Assembly: GCA_902541315.1 (NCBI GenBank)
Contig: CACBQF010000002.1
Span: forward strand, 89,987-149,644
Reading direction: 5' to 3'
DNA length: 59,658 nt
DNA from: an uncultured Pelagibacteraceae bacterium
Lineage (GTDB): Bacteria; Pseudomonadota; Alphaproteobacteria; Pelagibacterales; Pelagibacteraceae
Shown: in pieces, positions 48,229 through 58,981 of the stretch
Position numbering within the stretch: the stretch's first letter is position 1
Layout: every line of letters starts with the position of its first letter
Translations under genes and position numbers: made by a program
The notes under the pieces: generated by a model
Databases searched by the model: none
The model's input: the letters and a program-made list of their open reading frames with translations, nothing else
Told to the model about the DNA's origin: nothing

Positions 48229-48276
48229 TTTAGCACCTTTAAAAGTAAGTGATTAATTTAAAAAACAAGGTTTAAT

Positions 48277-48288
48277 TAGCATATGCTA
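48277..48288. repeat. 12-base perfect palindrome near atp promoter
   Basis: TAGCATATGCTA (48277-48288) reads the same on both strands and lies immediately downstream of the predicted -10 box of the atpH promoter, sharing one base with it, where a repressor or the transcription start would lie. No binding protein can be named. Confidence 0.4.
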
Positions 48289-48316
48289 TAATACTCTTCA
48301 AGTAACACATTAGCAA
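48288..48316 (-). promoter_or_regulatory. Sigma70-type promoter for atpHAGDC
   Basis: On the minus strand TTGCTA (48316-48311; four of six) and TATTAT (48293-48288; five of six) are separated by 17 bases. The start of transcription would be near 48281, about 50 bases before the atpH TTG. It lies in the 108-base gap behind the priA stop, the only gap in the region large enough for the atp promoter. Confidence 0.6.
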
Positions 48317-48336
48317 AAAATTCTTTTTTTTGAGCT

Positions 48337-50292
48337 TTAATTGAAGCTTATTGGATCAACATCAACTGAAAGTTTTATTCCTGCTAAAAATTTATATTTT
48401 GAAATTAGCATATACAGAGTTTTTTGTAATTTCATATTCTTAGGACCTCTAACTAGTAGCCTAATTCTATACTTTTTTTTTAATCTAAATATGGGCGCAC
48501 TAACGGGTCCTAAAATTTTTCCTATCGATTTATTTTTTAAAAACAATTTGAATTTAATGGCCTCTTTTTCTAATTTGTTTTCATTTTCCCCAGTTAGAAT
48601 TAAAGAGATGAATCTCTGAAATGGAGGTAAACTATTTTTTTTTCTTATGTTTATTTCTTTTTCTAAAAAAATATTCGGGTTTTTATTAGTTATATCAGCG
48701 ATCGTTGTTGAATTTGAATTGTAAGTTTGAAAATATACAGTTGAGGATTTTCCTGTACGCCCTGCTCTTCCAGCTAATTGATGATATAATTGTAAATTTT
48801 TTTCTGCTCCTCTTAAATCATGACCATAAGATGATGAGTCAATATCTACTACAACAATACAATTAAGATTTGGAAAATGAAAACCTTTAGAAATCAATTG
48901 TGTTCCAACCAAAATTTCAATTTCATTATTTATGATTTGTTCAAGTTTCTCTTTCGAACTTTTTTTATTCATAGTATCACTTGAAAAAATTTCAATTTTT
49001 TTATTTGGGAAATTTTTTTTAACTTCTTCTGAAATTCTTTCTACTCCAGGTCCACTAAATATGAAATCACAATTTCCCTCTTTAGAACAACTTCTTCTTA
49101 AAGAAGTTTTGAATCCACAATAATGGCATAACAAATTATTTTTACTTTTGTGATAAACAAGATTTATTGAACAATTAGGACACGAAAAACTACTTAAACA
49201 TTTTTTGCAGAAAACATTTGGTGAAAAACCTCTTCTATTTAAAAAAAATAAAACTTGATCTTTTTTTTCAAGATGAGAATTAACTTTTTGAATTATTTCT
49301 TTTGAAAGCCAAGATTGTTTTTGTAGCTTAATTTGGCTCAAATTTATTATTTCATAATTTGGCAAAGATGCATTTTGATATCTTTGCTCAAGTTTTGAGA
49401 TATTGTATTTTTTTTTTTTTATGTTTTCATATGTTTCTACTGAGGGAACAGAAGTTATCAAATTAATAGGAATTTTTTCAAATGATGCTCTTGAGATTGC
49501 CATATCTCTAGCATTGTATATTACTCCTTCATCTTGTTTGTAAGATTGATCATGTTCCTCATCAACAATGATTAATCCCAAATTTTTAAATGGTAAAAAT
49601 AATGATGATCTTGCACCAATTACAACACTTATTTTACCTCTAGTGATACCATGCCATATAATTTTTTTATTTTTTTTTGTAATCCCAGAATGCCAAATTG
49701 CTGGCTTAAACTTAAAGAATTCTAGAAATTTTTTTTCAAATTGAGTAGTCAATCCAATTTCTGGTAAAAGAATTAAACCTTGAAGACCTTTCTCTAAAAT
49801 TTTTTTTAAAGCCTCAAAATATACAAATGTTTTACCAGAACCTGTTGTGCCCTGTAAAACATGTACATTAAATTTTTTATTAGAATTATTTATTTGTTCC
49901 AGACATTTTCTTTGATCATGTGATAATTTAATGAGGTTATCATTACCATTAAAAATTAGACCATCATAAAATTTTTGATCAATATTTTTGAGCTCATTAT
50001 CATTTGTTAATACAAGCTTTAAAGCCATGCCTTTAGGAACAATGTTATATTCTGAAAACCAATTTAAAAAGGCTAATGTATTTTTTTTTAAGCTCGGAAT
50101 ATCTAATTTGCTGATAATTTTTTTTACTTTAAATTTCTTTGAATTATTATTTTCAAATTCATCCCAAACAACACCAGTAACTTTAGTTTTACCAAAGGGG
50201 ACTTTAACAAAATCTCCAATTTTTAATTTAATATCACTCTCATAAGTAAACGGGTGATTAAATATATTTGGCAATAGAATCGGAAATTTCAT
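48337..50292 (-). CDS. priA: Primosomal replication helicase PriA
   Basis: A 651-residue DEAH helicase that restarts stalled replication forks. Seen: the N-terminal DNA-binding part (FPILLPNIFNHPFTY...), Walker A LQGTTGSGKTFVYFEAL, the DEEHDQSYKQ helicase motif, ARDMAISRA, a zinc-binding region with paired cysteines (CKKCLSSFSCPNC and further CHYC), and RAGRTGKSSTVYFQTY. I place the start at ATG 50292, 22 bases after the lpdA stop; the open frame extends to an ATG at 50388 inside lpdA, but the extra 32 residues look unlike PriA. Confidence 0.94.
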   Translation of the reverse strand: MKFPILLPNIFNHPFTYESDIKLKIGDFVKVPFGKTKVTGVVWDEFENNNSKKFKVKKIISKLDIPSLKKNTLAFLNWFSEYNIVPKGMALKLVLTNDNELKNIDQKFYDGLIFNGNDNLIKLSHDQRKCLEQINNSNKKFNVHVLQGTTGSGKTFVYFEALKKILEKGLQGLILLPEIGLTTQFEKKFLEFFKFKPAIWHSGITKKNKKIIWHGITRGKISVVIGARSSLFLPFKNLGLIIVDEEHDQSYKQDEGVIYNARDMAISRASFEKIPINLITSVPSVETYENIKKKKYNISKLEQRYQNASLPNYEIINLSQIKLQKQSWLSKEIIQKVNSHLEKKDQVLFFLNRRGFSPNVFCKKCLSSFSCPNCSINLVYHKSKNNLLCHYCGFKTSLRRSCSKEGNCDFIFSGPGVERISEEVKKNFPNKKIEIFSSDTMNKKSSKEKLEQIINNEIEILVGTQLISKGFHFPNLNCIVVVDIDSSSYGHDLRGAEKNLQLYHQLAGRAGRTGKSSTVYFQTYNSNSTTIADITNKNPNIFLEKEINIRKKNSLPPFQRFISLILTGENENKLEKEAIKFKLFLKNKSIGKILGPVSAPIFRLKKKYRIRLLVRGPKNMKLQKTLYMLISKYKFLAGIKLSVDVDPISFN

Positions 50293-50314
50293 TTTTAGAT
50301 AATATGAAAATTTT

Positions 50315-51715
50315 TTAAGAGTGTATTGCTCTTTTATCAACAGATAAAGCTGCCTCTTTAACTGCCTCTGAAAATGTGGGATGTGCATGACATGTTCTTG
50401 CTATATCTTCTGAGCTAGCTCCAAATTCCATTGCAATTCCAATTTCAGCGATCAATTCACCAGCGTGAGGTCCTATTAAATGTGCTCCTAAAACTTTATC
50501 TGTTTTTTCATCTGCTAAAATTTTAACAAAGCCTTCAGTATCATCAATAGCCTTAGCTCTTGAATTTGCCATAAATGAAAATTTTCCAATTTTATATTTA
50601 ATATTTAAATTATTTAGTTGTTCTTCAGTTTTCCCAATTGATGCAACTTCTGGGGTTGTATAGATTACACCTGGAATAGTATCATAATTTACATGGCCCG
50701 ATTGTCCTACAATATTTTCAGCAGCCGCAATCCCCTCATCCTCAGCTTTATGTGCAAGCATTGGTCCACTAATAACATCACCTATAGCATAAATATTATC
50801 TAAATTTGTTTTAAAGTATTTATCTGTTTGTATTCTATTTTTATTGTCTAGATTTAGACCAATCTTTTCTAAATTAAGTCCCTTGGTATTTGGTTTTCTT
50901 CCTACTGAAACTAGAACAACCTCACAATCAAAATCTTTTTTATTTCCATCCTTATCAGTTGTTGAAATAACCGCACTAGAATTTTTTTTTATAATTTGAT
51001 CGACTTTATGTTGCATATGAAATTTTATTCCTTGCTTTTTTAAAATTTTCATAAATTCGTTAGAGATTTCTTTATCCATTCCTGGGGTAATATGATCCAA
51101 AAACTCGACTACATGAACCTCGGACCCTAACCTAGACCAGACAGATCCCATTTCCAAACCTATATATCCACCACCTACTACGACCATTTTTTTTGGAACT
51201 TTATCTAATTTTAACACACCTGTTGATGAGACTATTATTTTTTCGTCAAAATCAACACCTGGTAAAGAAGATGGGACTGAACCAGTAGCAATAATAATCT
51301 TTTCAGCAAATATCGATGTCTCATTTTTATTTACATCTTTTATAGAAATTTCATTTTTAGATTTAAAACTACCAACACCTTTGAAATAAGTCACATTATT
51401 TTTTTTAAGCAAAAATTCGACTCCTTTTGTTAAAACAGTCACAGCTTTCTCTTTACTTTTCATCATTTTGTCCAAGTTTAGTTTTACATCACCAACTTCA
51501 ATACCTTTACTTGATAAATTTTTTACCTTATGAAATTCCTCTGACAAATTTAATAAGCTTTTTGATGGAATACATCCAACATTTAAGCAAGTACCACCCA
51601 GGGATCCTCTTGACTCTATACAAGCCGTTTTCATACCTAATTGTGCAAGTCTAATCGCACATACGTAACCTCCTGGCCCACCTCCAATCACAACTGCTTG
51701 AAATTTATCTGCCAT
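50315..51715 (-). CDS. lpdA: Dihydrolipoyl dehydrogenase (E3)
   Basis: A 466-residue FAD/NAD disulfide oxidoreductase. FAD loop VIGGGPGGYVCAIRLAQLG, redox cysteines Cys43 and Cys48 in GGTCLNVGCIPSK, NAD loop VVVGGGYIGLEMGSVWSRLG, and the C-terminal HAHPTFSEAVKEAAL with the catalytic His-Glu pair. It regenerates oxidised lipoamide of the E2 encoded next door. ATG directly abuts the sucB stop. Confidence 0.97.
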   Translation of the reverse strand: MADKFQAVVIGGGPGGYVCAIRLAQLGMKTACIESRGSLGGTCLNVGCIPSKSLLNLSEEFHKVKNLSSKGIEVGDVKLNLDKMMKSKEKAVTVLTKGVEFLLKKNNVTYFKGVGSFKSKNEISIKDVNKNETSIFAEKIIIATGSVPSSLPGVDFDEKIIVSSTGVLKLDKVPKKMVVVGGGYIGLEMGSVWSRLGSEVHVVEFLDHITPGMDKEISNEFMKILKKQGIKFHMQHKVDQIIKKNSSAVISTTDKDGNKKDFDCEVVLVSVGRKPNTKGLNLEKIGLNLDNKNRIQTDKYFKTNLDNIYAIGDVISGPMLAHKAEDEGIAAAENIVGQSGHVNYDTIPGVIYTTPEVASIGKTEEQLNNLNIKYKIGKFSFMANSRAKAIDDTEGFVKILADEKTDKVLGAHLIGPHAGELIAEIGIAMEFGASSEDIARTCHAHPTFSEAVKEAALSVDKRAIHS

Positions 51716-53014
51716 TTAAATATCTAAAAATAGCCTTCTCGGATCTTCTAAATTTTCCTTTATCATCTTTAAAAAAGAAACTGACTCTTTGCCATCTATA
51801 ATTCTATGATCATAAGATAAAGCTAAATACATAACTGGTCTAATCTTAATTTCACCATCAATTACTACAGGTCTATCAACGATATTGTGCATACCTAAAA
51901 CACCCGATTGAGGTAAATTTAATATGGGTGTTGATAACATTGAGCCATAAACCCCACCATTACTTATCGTGAAAGTTCCTCCTTGAAGATCCTCGATAGT
52001 AAGTTTACCACTCTTTGCTTTATCGGATACTTCTTTAATATTTTTTTCAATGTCTGCAAATGACATTACATCAGCGTCTTTTAAAACAGGAACAACAAGC
52101 CCTTTATCTGTACCTACTGCAAAGCTAATATTATAATAGTTTTTATAAATAATTTCATCACCTTCGATCTCAGCATTTACAGCAGGAAAGTTTTTTAGTG
52201 CCACGATAGAGGCTTTTACAAAAAAAGACATCATCCCTAGTTTTATTCCAAATCGATCTTGAAAATCATCTTGATTATTTTTTCTCATTTTGATTATGTT
52301 GGTCATATCTACCTCATTAAAAGTAGTTAATAACGCAGCGTTTTCTTGAGCTTGTTTTAATCTTTTAGCAATCGTTTGTCTTAATCTGGTCATTTTAATT
52401 CGTTCTTCCTGACCATATTTTACTTTTCTCTCAGAAGGAGGGGGATTTTTACTCATCAAGTTAATCAAATCACCTTTTAATAATCGGCCATCTCTTCCTG
52501 AACCTTTTACAGTGTCCAGGTTAATATTATTTTCTTCAACAATTTTTCTAACTGCTGGAGATAGAACTTGCTTGTTTGATGTCTGTTTGGAATCTGACTC
52601 ATTTTTTACTTCTTCAGTCAAAATAAGTGGTCGCTCTTGTTCTTCTAAATCTTCTGTCAATTCATTTGTTAATAGCTCAGGCTCTTTTTCTTTTGAGGTT
52701 TCTAAGTTTGTACCTTCATGTTTCTGTATAGTTGGTTTTATTTTGTTAATTTTTTCCTCTTTTTGAGAACTATCTTTAACTTCTTTTATTATTCCTAAAT
52801 TTGCTCCAACTTCTACGATTGCACCATCCTTTGAGATAATCTCTGTTAAAATACCAGTGATAGGTGATGGAACCTCTAGATTCACTTTATCTGTTTCTAA
52901 CTCAACAATAGGTTCGTCTGCATCAACCTTATCACCCTCAATTTTAAGCCACTTAGATACTGTTGCCTCAGTAATACTCTCACCTAATGCAGGCACTACA
53001 ATTTTTTCACTCAT
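51716..53014 (-). CDS. sucB: 2-oxoglutarate dehydrogenase E2 (dihydrolipoyl succinyltransferase)
   Basis: A 432-residue acyltransferase. The lipoyl domain (1-about 78) carries Lys43 in [13 protein letters not shown]; an acidic linker of about 60 residues follows; the peripheral E3-binding domain has [32 protein letters not shown]; and the catalytic domain ends in [19 protein letters not shown] with the active-site His and Asp. It transfers succinyl groups to CoA. It follows sucA after six bases. The acidic linker replaces the usual Ala-Pro-rich one. Confidence 0.97.
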   Translation of the reverse strand: MSEKIVVPALGESITEATVSKWLKIEGDKVDADEPIVELETDKVNLEVPSPITGILTEIISKDGAIVEVGANLGIIKEVKDSSQKEEKINKIKPTIQKHEGTNLETSKEKEPELLTNELTEDLEEQERPLILTEEVKNESDSKQTSNKQVLSPAVRKIVEENNINLDTVKGSGRDGRLLKGDLINLMSKNPPPSERKVKYGQEERIKMTRLRQTIAKRLKQAQENAALLTTFNEVDMTNIIKMRKNNQDDFQDRFGIKLGMMSFFVKASIVALKNFPAVNAEIEGDEIIYKNYYNISFAVGTDKGLVVPVLKDADVMSFADIEKNIKEVSDKAKSGKLTIEDLQGGTFTISNGGVYGSMLSTPILNLPQSGVLGMHNIVDRPVVIDGEIKIRPVMYLALSYDHRIIDGKESVSFLKMIKENLEDPRRLFLDI

Positions 53015-53020
53015 TATTTA

Positions 53021-55939
53021 TCAATCAAAAACTTTCTTTATTATTTCTTGTTGTTGAGAAATATGTCTTTTGACATATCCTGTTGCTGGTGACGCATCAG
53101 GACTTCTCCCAATATAAGAAACTTTGTTATTATTAGCTTTTATATTATCTAATGTCCATTGGATATAGTCTCTAACTGAAAACCAAGCACCCATATTTTT
53201 TGGTTCCTCCTGACACCAGTAAAAATTAGCATTCTTGGCATAGGGTTTTAATTCCTTTGCTAGAGCTTTAGCTGGAAAGGGATAAAGTTGCTCAACTCTG
53301 TAAAATACAATATCATCTTTTTTAAATTTTTCTCTAGCCTCAAGTAAATCAAAATAAATTTTTCCAGAACAAATAATCACTTTTTTTATTTTTTTAGATT
53401 TCTTTAATTTTATAAATCCTTTGGTTTTTGGATCTATAGCATGATCCCATAAAACTCTATGGAAAGAATTTTTTTTATTAAAATCATCTAAGTCAGAAAT
53501 ACAATGTTTATGTCTTAACAAGGATTTAGGCGTCATAATTATTAAAGGTTTTCTGAAATCTCTATGCATTTGTCTTCTTAAAGCATGAAAATAGTTTGCT
53601 GGAGTTGTACAATTCATAACTTGCAAATTATCATTTGAACATAATTGTAAATACCTTTCCAACCTCGCTGATGAATGCTCTGGTCCCTGACCTTCATACC
53701 CATGAGGTAATAACATAACTATCCCAGATGCTCTATTCCATTTTCTCTCTCCTGAAGCAATAAATTGATCAATTACTACTTGAGCACCGTTTGCAAAATC
53801 ACCAAATTGAGCCTCCCAAAGAGTGAGGGTATTTGGTTCTACAAGGCTGTAGCCATATTCAAAACCTAAAACTGCAAGTTCTGATAAAAAACTGTCCACT
53901 ACTTCAAATTGCTTTTGATTTTTAGAAATATTATTAAGAGGAACATACCTAGAATTATCTATTTGATTTCTTAAAACAGAATGTCGTTGACTGAATGTCC
54001 CTCTACCAGAATCTTGACCTACAAGTCTGACCGGATATCCTTCCTCAAGCAAAGATCCAAACGCAAGAGCCTCTGCAGAAGACCAATCAATTCCAGTACC
54101 TTTTTCAATCCTTTCTTTTCTGGCATTGAATATTTTAGAAATAGTTTTGTGAATATTTTTTTCCTCAGGAATTACATTTATTTTATTTGAAATTATTTTT
54201 AGTTTATTTTCATCATAGCCGGTTATACCTCTCTTATCTTTACCTTTTTCAGGCTTATATCTTGACCATGTTCCTTCAAACCATTCTATTTTAGGTTTAT
54301 AATCTTTTGCACTCCTATACTGTTCATCAAGCAAATTCTTAAATGATTTAACGTTTTGATCTAGCAATTCTTGTGTTATTGAGTTTTCATTTACAAGTTT
54401 ACTTCCATAAATTTTGTAAACACTGGGATGTGATCTTATTTTTTTATACATTAAAGGTTGGGTAAATGAAGGCTCATCTCCTTCATTATGTCCAAACCTT
54501 CTGTAACAAATTAAGTCCACCACTACGTCTCTATTAAACTTTAATCGAAATTCTGTAGCTATTCTGGTTGCATAAACAACAGCTTCTGGATCATCTCCAT
54601 TAACATGAAGTATCGGTGCCTCTACCATTTTTGCAACATCTGATGGATAAGGCGAGGACCTAGCAAATCTCGGACTAGTAGTAAATCCTATTTGATTATT
54701 AACAATAATGTGAATTGTTCCACCAGTATTATGGCCTGGTAATCCAGACATAGCAAAACATTCAGCTACAACTCCTTGACCTGCAAAAGCTGCATCGCCA
54801 TGAATAAGAATAGGTATTACTTTATTTCTCTCTCTGTCTTTATGAAAAAATTGTTTAGCTCTTGTTTGTCCTAAAACTACTGGATTGACAGCCTCTAAAT
54901 GAGAAGGGTTATCTGTTAAACTTACATGTACTGAATTTCCGTCAAACTTTCTATCTGATGATGCTCCAAGATGATATTTGACATCTCCAGCACTATCTTT
55001 AGTATTAGAACTAAACTCACCAGCGAATTCATTAAAAATTCTTTTATAAGATTTTTGTAAAACATTTGCTAAAACGTTCAGTCTGCCTCTATGAGACATG
55101 CCTATCTTAACTTCTTTTATACTGTTTTGCCCTCCAATTTTTATTATTTGTTCAAGTGCAGGTATCAAACTTTCTCCACCGTCTAAACCAAACCTTTTTG
55201 TTCCAACATATTTAGTGGCTAAAAATTTTTCAAATCCTTCTGCCTGTACTAATTTATTTAAAATTGCCTCCTTTCCGTTTTTTGTAAACTGTAGTGCATT
55301 CTTATCCTGCTCTATTCTATCTCTAAACCACTTTCTTTCTACTGGATTTGAAATATGCATAAACTCATAACCTATTTTTCCACAATAGGTCCTTTTCATG
55401 AATTTAAGTATCTCCCTTATATTTGCATATTTACGATTAATCACTCCATTTAAAAAAATTTTCTTTTCATAATTTTCTTTTTTAAAGCCATAGAATTCTG
55501 GATGAAGTTCATCTAAATATTCTGACACTCTCATTTCTAAAGGATCAAGGTCTGCTAATAAATGGCCCCTTAATCTATATGCTCTAATTAATGCTACAGC
55601 ACTTATAGAATCTTTGTTTGAGTCAGCAAGTAATTGAAAATTAAATTTTTCTGATGAATCTGATTTAGTATTTTCAACATAACTTTTATCTTGATCTTCT
55701 ATTTTCTTTTTTAATTCATCTATATTTATCTTTTTTTTAGTTGGTCCCCAAGACGGACCATTAATTTCTCTTACAATTACATTTAATTCTTCACCTATCC
55801 CCTCGAAATAATTTGCCCAACTTTCTGGAAGATCTACATCTTTATTAATAAATTTTAAATACATCTCTTCTATGAATGCACTATTAGACTTATTTAAAAA
55901 TGAAGTTTTTTCGAAATCGAGATTTTTTGATGAAGACAT
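53021..55939 (-). CDS. sucA: 2-oxoglutarate dehydrogenase E1
   Basis: A 972-residue thiamine-diphosphate enzyme that decarboxylates 2-oxoglutarate. The N-terminal E2-binding segment (FLNKSNSAFIEEMYLKF) is present; ALIRAYRLRGHLLADLDPL, EKFLATKYVGTKRFGLDGGESLIPALEQ, the TPP motif region GDAAFAGQGVVAECF and the INNQIGFTTSP-like IVNNQIGFTTSPRFAR block are all conserved. Length is normal. Preceded by sucD after 35 bases that I could not assign to any signal beyond AT-rich sequence. Confidence 0.97.
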   Translation of the reverse strand: MSSSKNLDFEKTSFLNKSNSAFIEEMYLKFINKDVDLPESWANYFEGIGEELNVIVREINGPSWGPTKKKINIDELKKKIEDQDKSYVENTKSDSSEKFNFQLLADSNKDSISAVALIRAYRLRGHLLADLDPLEMRVSEYLDELHPEFYGFKKENYEKKIFLNGVINRKYANIREILKFMKRTYCGKIGYEFMHISNPVERKWFRDRIEQDKNALQFTKNGKEAILNKLVQAEGFEKFLATKYVGTKRFGLDGGESLIPALEQIIKIGGQNSIKEVKIGMSHRGRLNVLANVLQKSYKRIFNEFAGEFSSNTKDSAGDVKYHLGASSDRKFDGNSVHVSLTDNPSHLEAVNPVVLGQTRAKQFFHKDRERNKVIPILIHGDAAFAGQGVVAECFAMSGLPGHNTGGTIHIIVNNQIGFTTSPRFARSSPYPSDVAKMVEAPILHVNGDDPEAVVYATRIATEFRLKFNRDVVVDLICYRRFGHNEGDEPSFTQPLMYKKIRSHPSVYKIYGSKLVNENSITQELLDQNVKSFKNLLDEQYRSAKDYKPKIEWFEGTWSRYKPEKGKDKRGITGYDENKLKIISNKINVIPEEKNIHKTISKIFNARKERIEKGTGIDWSSAEALAFGSLLEEGYPVRLVGQDSGRGTFSQRHSVLRNQIDNSRYVPLNNISKNQKQFEVVDSFLSELAVLGFEYGYSLVEPNTLTLWEAQFGDFANGAQVVIDQFIASGERKWNRASGIVMLLPHGYEGQGPEHSSARLERYLQLCSNDNLQVMNCTTPANYFHALRRQMHRDFRKPLIIMTPKSLLRHKHCISDLDDFNKKNSFHRVLWDHAIDPKTKGFIKLKKSKKIKKVIICSGKIYFDLLEAREKFKKDDIVFYRVEQLYPFPAKALAKELKPYAKNANFYWCQEEPKNMGAWFSVRDYIQWTLDNIKANNNKVSYIGRSPDASPATGYVKRHISQQQEIIKKVFD

Positions 55940-55974
55940 CTTTTTAATTTAATATATCTCTCTAATATTATTTT

Positions 55975-56850
55975 TCAATTAGACAGTTTATTAAATAAAG
56001 TTTTTCCAATAATTGATGGTGATTTAGCAACAGTAATGCCACTTTCTTCCATTTTTTTTATTTTATCTTTAGCTCCACCTTTGCCACCTGAAATTATAGC
56101 ACCAGCATGCCCCATTCTTCTGCCCGGAGGGGCGGTAATTCCTGCAATAAACCCAACTATAGGCTTTTTGATCTTGTGATTTTTTATAAATTCAGCAGCT
56201 TCTTCTTCAGCAGTTCCTCCAATTTCACCAATCATTAAAATAGACTCTGTTTCACCATCATTTAAAAATAAATCTAAACAATCTATAAAATTTGTTCCAT
56301 TTATAGGATCTCCACCAATTCCTATACAAGTTGATTGACCGAGTCCATTTTCAGTTGTTTGAGCCACTGCCTCATATGTTAATGTACCCGACCTTGATAC
56401 AATTCCAACACTTCCTCTTTTATGGATATTGCCTGGCATAATTCCTATTTTACATTCGTCTGGTGTAATTATTCCTGGACAATTGGGTCCAATCAATCTG
56501 CTACTAGATTCACTCAATTTTTGTCTGACCTTAAGCATATCCTGAATTGGAATTCCTTCAGTTATACAAACAATAAGTTCAATTGATGCATCAATTGCTT
56601 CAACAATTGCTGCTGCTGCAAATTTAGCAGGTACATAAATCATAGTTGCATCTGCTCCTAGTTCATTTTTTGCCTCTAAAACGCTATTAAAAACTGGTCT
56701 GTCTAAATGTTTTTGTCCACCTTTCTTTGGTGTAACTCCACCAACAAGATTGGTTCCATATTTTATAGCTTGCTCTGAATGGAAAGTTCCATGTGCGCCC
56801 GTAAATCCCTGACAAATTACTTTGGTATTCTTGTTTACTAAAACTGACAT
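55975..56850 (-). CDS. sucD: Succinyl-CoA synthetase subunit alpha
   Basis: A 291-residue CoA-binding subunit. CoA-binding Rossmann part [60 protein letters not shown]; and the phospho-histidine His248 in [13 protein letters not shown]. It forms succinate and ATP/GTP from succinyl-CoA. Its ATG follows the sucC stop after one base. Confidence 0.98.
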   Translation of the reverse strand: MSVLVNKNTKVICQGFTGAHGTFHSEQAIKYGTNLVGGVTPKKGGQKHLDRPVFNSVLEAKNELGADATMIYVPAKFAAAAIVEAIDASIELIVCITEGIPIQDMLKVRQKLSESSSRLIGPNCPGIITPDECKIGIMPGNIHKRGSVGIVSRSGTLTYEAVAQTTENGLGQSTCIGIGGDPINGTNFIDCLDLFLNDGETESILMIGEIGGTAEEEAAEFIKNHKIKKPIVGFIAGITAPPGRRMGHAGAIISGGKGGAKDKIKKMEESGITVAKSPSIIGKTLFNKLSN

Positions 56851-56851
56851 A

Positions 56852-58012
56852 TTATTTTATTGCCTCAACAATTTTTTTAGCTGCATCATCTAAATTTTCT
56901 GCAGAAATTAATTTTAATCCAGAATTATCAAGGATCTCTTTACCTTCTTTAAAATTTGTACCTGCTAATCTTACAACTAAAGGAACACTAATATTTATTT
57001 CTTTAGCTGCATCAACTACTCCTTGAGCAAGAACATCGCATCGCATAATTCCTCCAAAAATATTTATTAAAATACCTTTAACATTTTTATCTGACAGAAT
57101 TATCTTTAATGCAGCAGATACTTTTTCTTTAGATGCTCCACCACCTACATCTAAAAAATTGGCTGGCTCTTTTCCATATAATTTAATTATATCCATTGTT
57201 GCCATCGCTAATCCCGCTCCATTAACCATACAGCCGATACTTCCATCTAACTTGATATACGCAAGATCATGCTTGCTAGCTTCTATCTCAGTAGGATCTT
57301 CCTCATTTAAATCTCTTAACTCAACAATCTCTGGATGTCTGAATAAAGCATTTGAATCGAAATTTACTTTAGCATCTAAACAAACAATTTTTTCTTCTTT
57401 TGTCAAAATCAATGGATTTACCTCAACCATGTTTGCATCAGTACTAACAAACATTTTAAAGATTGATTTTATTAGCAATACTGCTTGTTTTTTTTTGTCC
57501 TCTTTTAAATTAAAAATTTTAATTATTTTTTCACAATCTGAATTGGAAATTTCGTTACCCATATCTACTTTTGTGGTTATAATTTTTTCAGGTGAGCTGC
57601 TTGCAACTTCTTCGATATCCATTCCTCCTTGATCGCTTGATATGAATGCAATTTTAGAACTTACTCTATCAACTAGACACGATAAATAAAACTCTTTATC
57701 TATGTTTGAAGATTCCTCTACGTATAATCTTTTTACCTCTCTACCTTCAGGACCAGTTTGATGAGTTATAAGTGTTTTTCCCAGTAATTCTTTGGCCGCT
57801 AATGTAAGTTCCTCCATTGAGTTTAAAATTTTTACACCACCTGCTTTTCCTCTACCACCAGCATGAATTTGGGCTTTAAGAACATATTTATCAGTTTTTA
57901 ATACTTTTGCTTTTTCAATAAGCTCATCAACACTGAGCGCAAATACCCCTTTAGGAACCACAGCTCCATATTTTTTTAATATTTGCTTCGCTTGATGCTC
58001 GTGAATATTCAT
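56852..58012 (-). CDS. sucC: Succinyl-CoA synthetase subunit beta
   Basis: A 386-residue ATP-grasp subunit. [22 protein letters not shown] opens the protein; [16 protein letters not shown] binds nucleotide; [10 protein letters not shown] and the CoA-ligase domain with [19 protein letters not shown] follow. Normal length. It follows the mdh stop... with its start directly downstream of sucD's partner order mdh-sucC-sucD-sucA-sucB-lpdA, a classical alphaproteobacterial TCA operon. Confidence 0.98.
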   Translation of the reverse strand: MNIHEHQAKQILKKYGAVVPKGVFALSVDELIEKAKVLKTDKYVLKAQIHAGGRGKAGGVKILNSMEELTLAAKELLGKTLITHQTGPEGREVKRLYVEESSNIDKEFYLSCLVDRVSSKIAFISSDQGGMDIEEVASSSPEKIITTKVDMGNEISNSDCEKIIKIFNLKEDKKKQAVLLIKSIFKMFVSTDANMVEVNPLILTKEEKIVCLDAKVNFDSNALFRHPEIVELRDLNEEDPTEIEASKHDLAYIKLDGSIGCMVNGAGLAMATMDIIKLYGKEPANFLDVGGGASKEKVSAALKIILSDKNVKGILINIFGGIMRCDVLAQGVVDAAKEINISVPLVVRLAGTNFKEGKEILDNSGLKLISAENLDDAAKKIVEAIK

Positions 58013-58978
58013 TTATTGTTTAGATAAATCAGGATCTATTTTAGACGCAGCACCCCACAGTGCTTTTACAGCATCTATTGAATGCATAAATTCTTTTTTT
58101 TCTTTTTCATCTAAATCAATCTCTTGAATTTTTTCTACACCATCTTTCCCAATTACAACAGGAACACCTGCATAAACATTTTGCACGCCGTATTCTCCAT
58201 TTAATTGTACAGCGCAAGGTAATAATTTTTTCTGATCATTCAAATATGCTTCTGCCATTTGAACACCTGAAGCTGCTGGTGCATAAAAGGCTGATCCTTT
58301 TTCTAAAAGCTTAACTATCTCCGCACCCCCATCTCGTGTTCTTTGATTAATTTCCTCAATTCTTTCTAAAGAGATCTTTCCATCCTTTACAAACTCGAGT
58401 AATGGTTTACCTGAAATTTTTGTAAATCTTGGCATAGGAACCATAGTGTCACCATGGCCCCCCATAACCATCGCCTCGACTTCTCTTACCGGCACATTTA
58501 ATTCTAGTGATAAAAATAATTTAAATCTTGAACTATCTAAAATACCTGCCATACCAACAACTTTTTTTGATGGCAAACCTGAAAATTTTTGAAATGCCAT
58601 AACCATAACATCTAGGGGATTGGTAATACAAATTACAAAAGCATCAGGAGCATTTTTCTTTACCCCTTCAGCAACTTGTTTAATGATTTTCAAATTTATT
58701 CCAAGTAGATCATCTCGGCTCATTCCAGGTTTTCTTGGAACACCTGCTGTAATTATAATTACATCTGAATCTTTTATATCTTCATAATTATCAGTTCCAG
58801 AGAATCTAACGTTGAAACCGTCTACAGATGAAGATTGTGCGATATCTAAAGCTTTTCCCTTTGCAATACCACTAGCTACATCAAACAATACCACTTCATT
58901 AACTAGTTCTTTTGTTCCTATTAAATGTGCAAGGGTTCCACCAATTTGTCCCGCTCCAATCAAAGATATTTTGCTCAT
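58013..58978 (-). CDS. mdh: Malate dehydrogenase
   Basis: A 321-residue LDH-like MDH oxidising malate to oxaloacetate with NAD. NAD loop [17 protein letters not shown], the substrate Arg pair in [30 protein letters not shown], and the catalytic histidine in [15 protein letters not shown] are intact. It is the first gene of the TCA run after mmsA; its stop codon directly precedes the sucC start without a gap. Confidence 0.97.
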   Translation of the reverse strand: MSKISLIGAGQIGGTLAHLIGTKELVNEVVLFDVASGIAKGKALDIAQSSSVDGFNVRFSGTDNYEDIKDSDVIIITAGVPRKPGMSRDDLLGINLKIIKQVAEGVKKNAPDAFVICITNPLDVMVMAFQKFSGLPSKKVVGMAGILDSSRFKLFLSLELNVPVREVEAMVMGGHGDTMVPMPRFTKISGKPLLEFVKDGKISLERIEEINQRTRDGGAEIVKLLEKGSAFYAPAASGVQMAEAYLNDQKKLLPCAVQLNGEYGVQNVYAGVPVVIGKDGVEKIQEIDLDEKEKKEFMHSIDAVKALWGAASKIDPDLSKQ

Positions 58979-58981
58979 TTT

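Noticed and set aside
50293-50388. N-terminal extension of PriA into lpdA
   Set aside because: The 32 extra residues are encoded antisense to nothing but overlap the lpdA 3' end in another frame, look unlike PriA, and a normal start (MKFPILLP) follows at 50292.
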